Shown here: piece after piece, positions 4,498 to 5,253 of the stretch
How the letters are laid out: each line of letters starts with the position of its first letter
Position numbering within the stretch: position 1 is the first letter of the stretch
Assembly (NCBI GenBank): GCA_020725315.1
Contig: DYFG01000108.1
Location: 1 to 5,253, forward strand
From: Nitrosotalea sp.
GTDB taxonomy: Archaea > Halobacteriota > Syntropharchaeia > Alkanophagales > Methanospirareceae
DNA: 5,253 nt
Reading direction: 5' to 3'
Position numbers and translations under genes: made by a program
Notes under the pieces: generated by a model
Told to the model about the DNA's origin: nothing
The model's database searches: none
What the model saw: only the letters and a program-made list of their open reading frames with translations

Positions 4498-5253
4498 GTG
4501 GTTGTGCATGTGGCTGATCAATTCGAGCCAGTGGAAGAATTAGTTGCTGGATACTTCCAACAAACTGGGAACAACGACTTTCTAGAATGGAAAGTTTATG
4601 ACGATAACTACAATTTAGGCAATGAGTACACAAAATCCAATAGTGCATATAATAATGGATGGTGCACACAAACATACTATATAATACCGAGTTTGGGTGA
4701 AGCCGTGGATAACACTGACTTCTATTGGGACACAGGAGGGAAAGTAAACTGGTTCGGGCAGACTTCGACCTATTACTATGGCAGTGACACTGCTCAGAGT
4801 GGTACAATATCACACAATGAGGAGTCATGGATGCAAATAGGTGTTCAAGGTCCCGGAACTTTAAAATTCTATTGGAAAGTCTCATCAGAAGGAAGCTTTG
4901 ACTTCCTGGAGTTCTGGATTGATAATACAAGGATGGATAAGATAAGTGGAACTGTTGACTGGCAACAGAAGAGTTATAGCATAAGTTCCGGCTCGCACGC
5001 GGTAAAGTGGAGATATATGAAAGACGGCAGTGTTCATAGTGGCTCAGACTGCGGATGGGTGGACAAAGTGGAGTTCACATCAGGCGGTGGAGGAGGAGAC
5101 TTAATAACAAGCAAGAGTGGAACTCTTTCAGGAACAGGTGCCTCCTATACCTTCTCAGTATCAGGCTACTCTACGGTCACCGTGGTGATGGCAGGCAATG
5201 AAAATGCAGACTTCGATCTGTATGCGAAATGGAATTCACAACCTACAACAAGC
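4498..5253 (+). CDS. Copy 3 of the large protein, short at the N-terminus, continuous frame, 3' partial
   Basis: The frame starts at GTG 4498 and is open to the window end (252 codons). It begins inside the unassigned domain (HVADQFEPVEELVAGYF), then reads without interruption through the point where copies 1 and 2 lose a base (GEAVDNTDFYWDTGG). It continues into the beta-sandwich domain (WFGQTSTYYYG, GPGTLKFYWKVSSE, SGSDCGWVDKVEF), a glycine-rich linker and the first part of PPC1 (SGTLSGTG, DFDLYAKWNSQPTTS). A second PPC domain is expected beyond the edge. It lacks the roughly 320 residues that precede this point in copy 1 and has no signal peptide, although the later domains are of an extracellular type. 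So it may be an expressed short form, a truncated relic, or a sequence reservoir. It has two extra residues after ELVAGYF relative to copy 1. Confidence 0.8.
   Translation, partial: MVVHVADQFEPVEELVAGYFQQTGNNDFLEWKVYDDNYNLGNEYTKSNSAYNNGWCTQTYYIIPSLGEAVDNTDFYWDTGGKVNWFGQTSTYYYGSDTAQSGTISHNEESWMQIGVQGPGTLKFYWKVSSEGSFDFLEFWIDNTRMDKISGTVDWQQKSYSISSGSHAVKWRYMKDGSVHSGSDCGWVDKVEFTSGGGGGDLITSKSGTLSGTGASYTFSVSGYSTVTVVMAGNENADFDLYAKWNSQPTTS

Larger units (their letters stand above)
989..5253 (+). repeat. Tandem array of a ~1.75-1.78 kb module (large-protein 3' part plus membrane gene)
   Basis: The same order of sequence occurs at nt 989-2735, 2736-4515 and 4516 to the window end. Each unit starts near ADQ(Y/F)EP and runs through the beta-sandwich domain, two PPC domains, a T-tract with purine-rich leader, and a 5-helix membrane gene. 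The offsets are 1747 (copy 1 to 2) and 1780 (copy 2 to 3). They change by small indels: +2 at nt 2821-2824, +6 near 3300, and length differences in the membrane gene. Weak protein similarity reaches back a further ~8 codons, to HRDT in copy 1 versus GDDT in copy 3, which places the duplication junction near nt 965 of copy 1. Only copy 1 carries the long N-terminal region. Confidence 0.9.

Noticed and set aside
989..5253. Polymorphic toxin locus with orphan C-terminal modules and membrane immunity proteins
   Set aside because: The order of a long gene plus truncated repeats with small membrane genes is similar, but the repeated C-terminal parts are conserved PPC/beta-sandwich domains rather than variable toxin tips. 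A T-tract also separates each from the next membrane gene.
1..5253. CRISPR arrays, tRNA/rRNA genes, insertion sequences
   Set aside because: No short regularly spaced repeats, cloverleaf-like sequence, transposase frame or terminal inverted repeats were seen. The repeats present are gene-sized tandem copies.

Overview
The window holds a tandem array of one two-gene module: a large multidomain protein with an extracellular look, followed by a small multi-pass membrane protein. There is one 5'-partial copy that carries an extra N-terminal region, then membrane gene A, a damaged second copy, membrane gene B, and a third copy that runs off the right edge. All genes are on the + strand, and no minus-strand frame looks real.

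The source is probably an archaeon. Two putative starts follow a long AGGTGAT Shine-Dalgarno, the large genes end at runs of T with no conserved hairpin, and Ile ATA and Arg AGA/AGG codons are heavily used. The domain set (a beta-sandwich domain plus two PPC domains) recalls large predicted surface proteins of uncultured methane/alkane-oxidising archaea such as ANME-1. That taxonomic guess is from memory and weak.

Layout: (1) nt 2-1210, N-terminal part of copy 1, with two helix-turn-helix-like repeats, a charged linker and an unassigned domain. (2) nt 1171-2139, the rest of copy 1 in the -1 frame: beta-sandwich plus PPC1 plus PPC2. (3) nt 2140-2250, a T-tract and a purine-rich leader. (4) nt 2251-2700, membrane protein A. 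(5) nt 2718-3894, copy 2, lacking the N-terminal ~320 residues seen in copy 1 and broken by two frame lesions. (6) nt 3895-4013, a second T-tract and leader. (7) nt 4014-4484, membrane protein B. (8) nt 4498-5253, copy 3, short at the N-terminus but with an open frame through the point where copies 1 and 2 are broken.

The most notable signal is mosaicism. Copy 2 is almost identical to copy 1 over nt 2760-3200, a stretch that includes the one-base deletion, but resembles copy 3 on both sides. This looks like a gene-conversion tract that carried a frameshift between copies. The downstream frames of copies 1 and 2 differ mainly at synonymous positions, so they were under protein-level selection for most of their divergence. 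One possible reading is a surface-protein locus in which partial copies exchange sequence with a longer copy and so switch or vary it. Ordinary pseudogene formation in a tandem array explains the same facts more simply.
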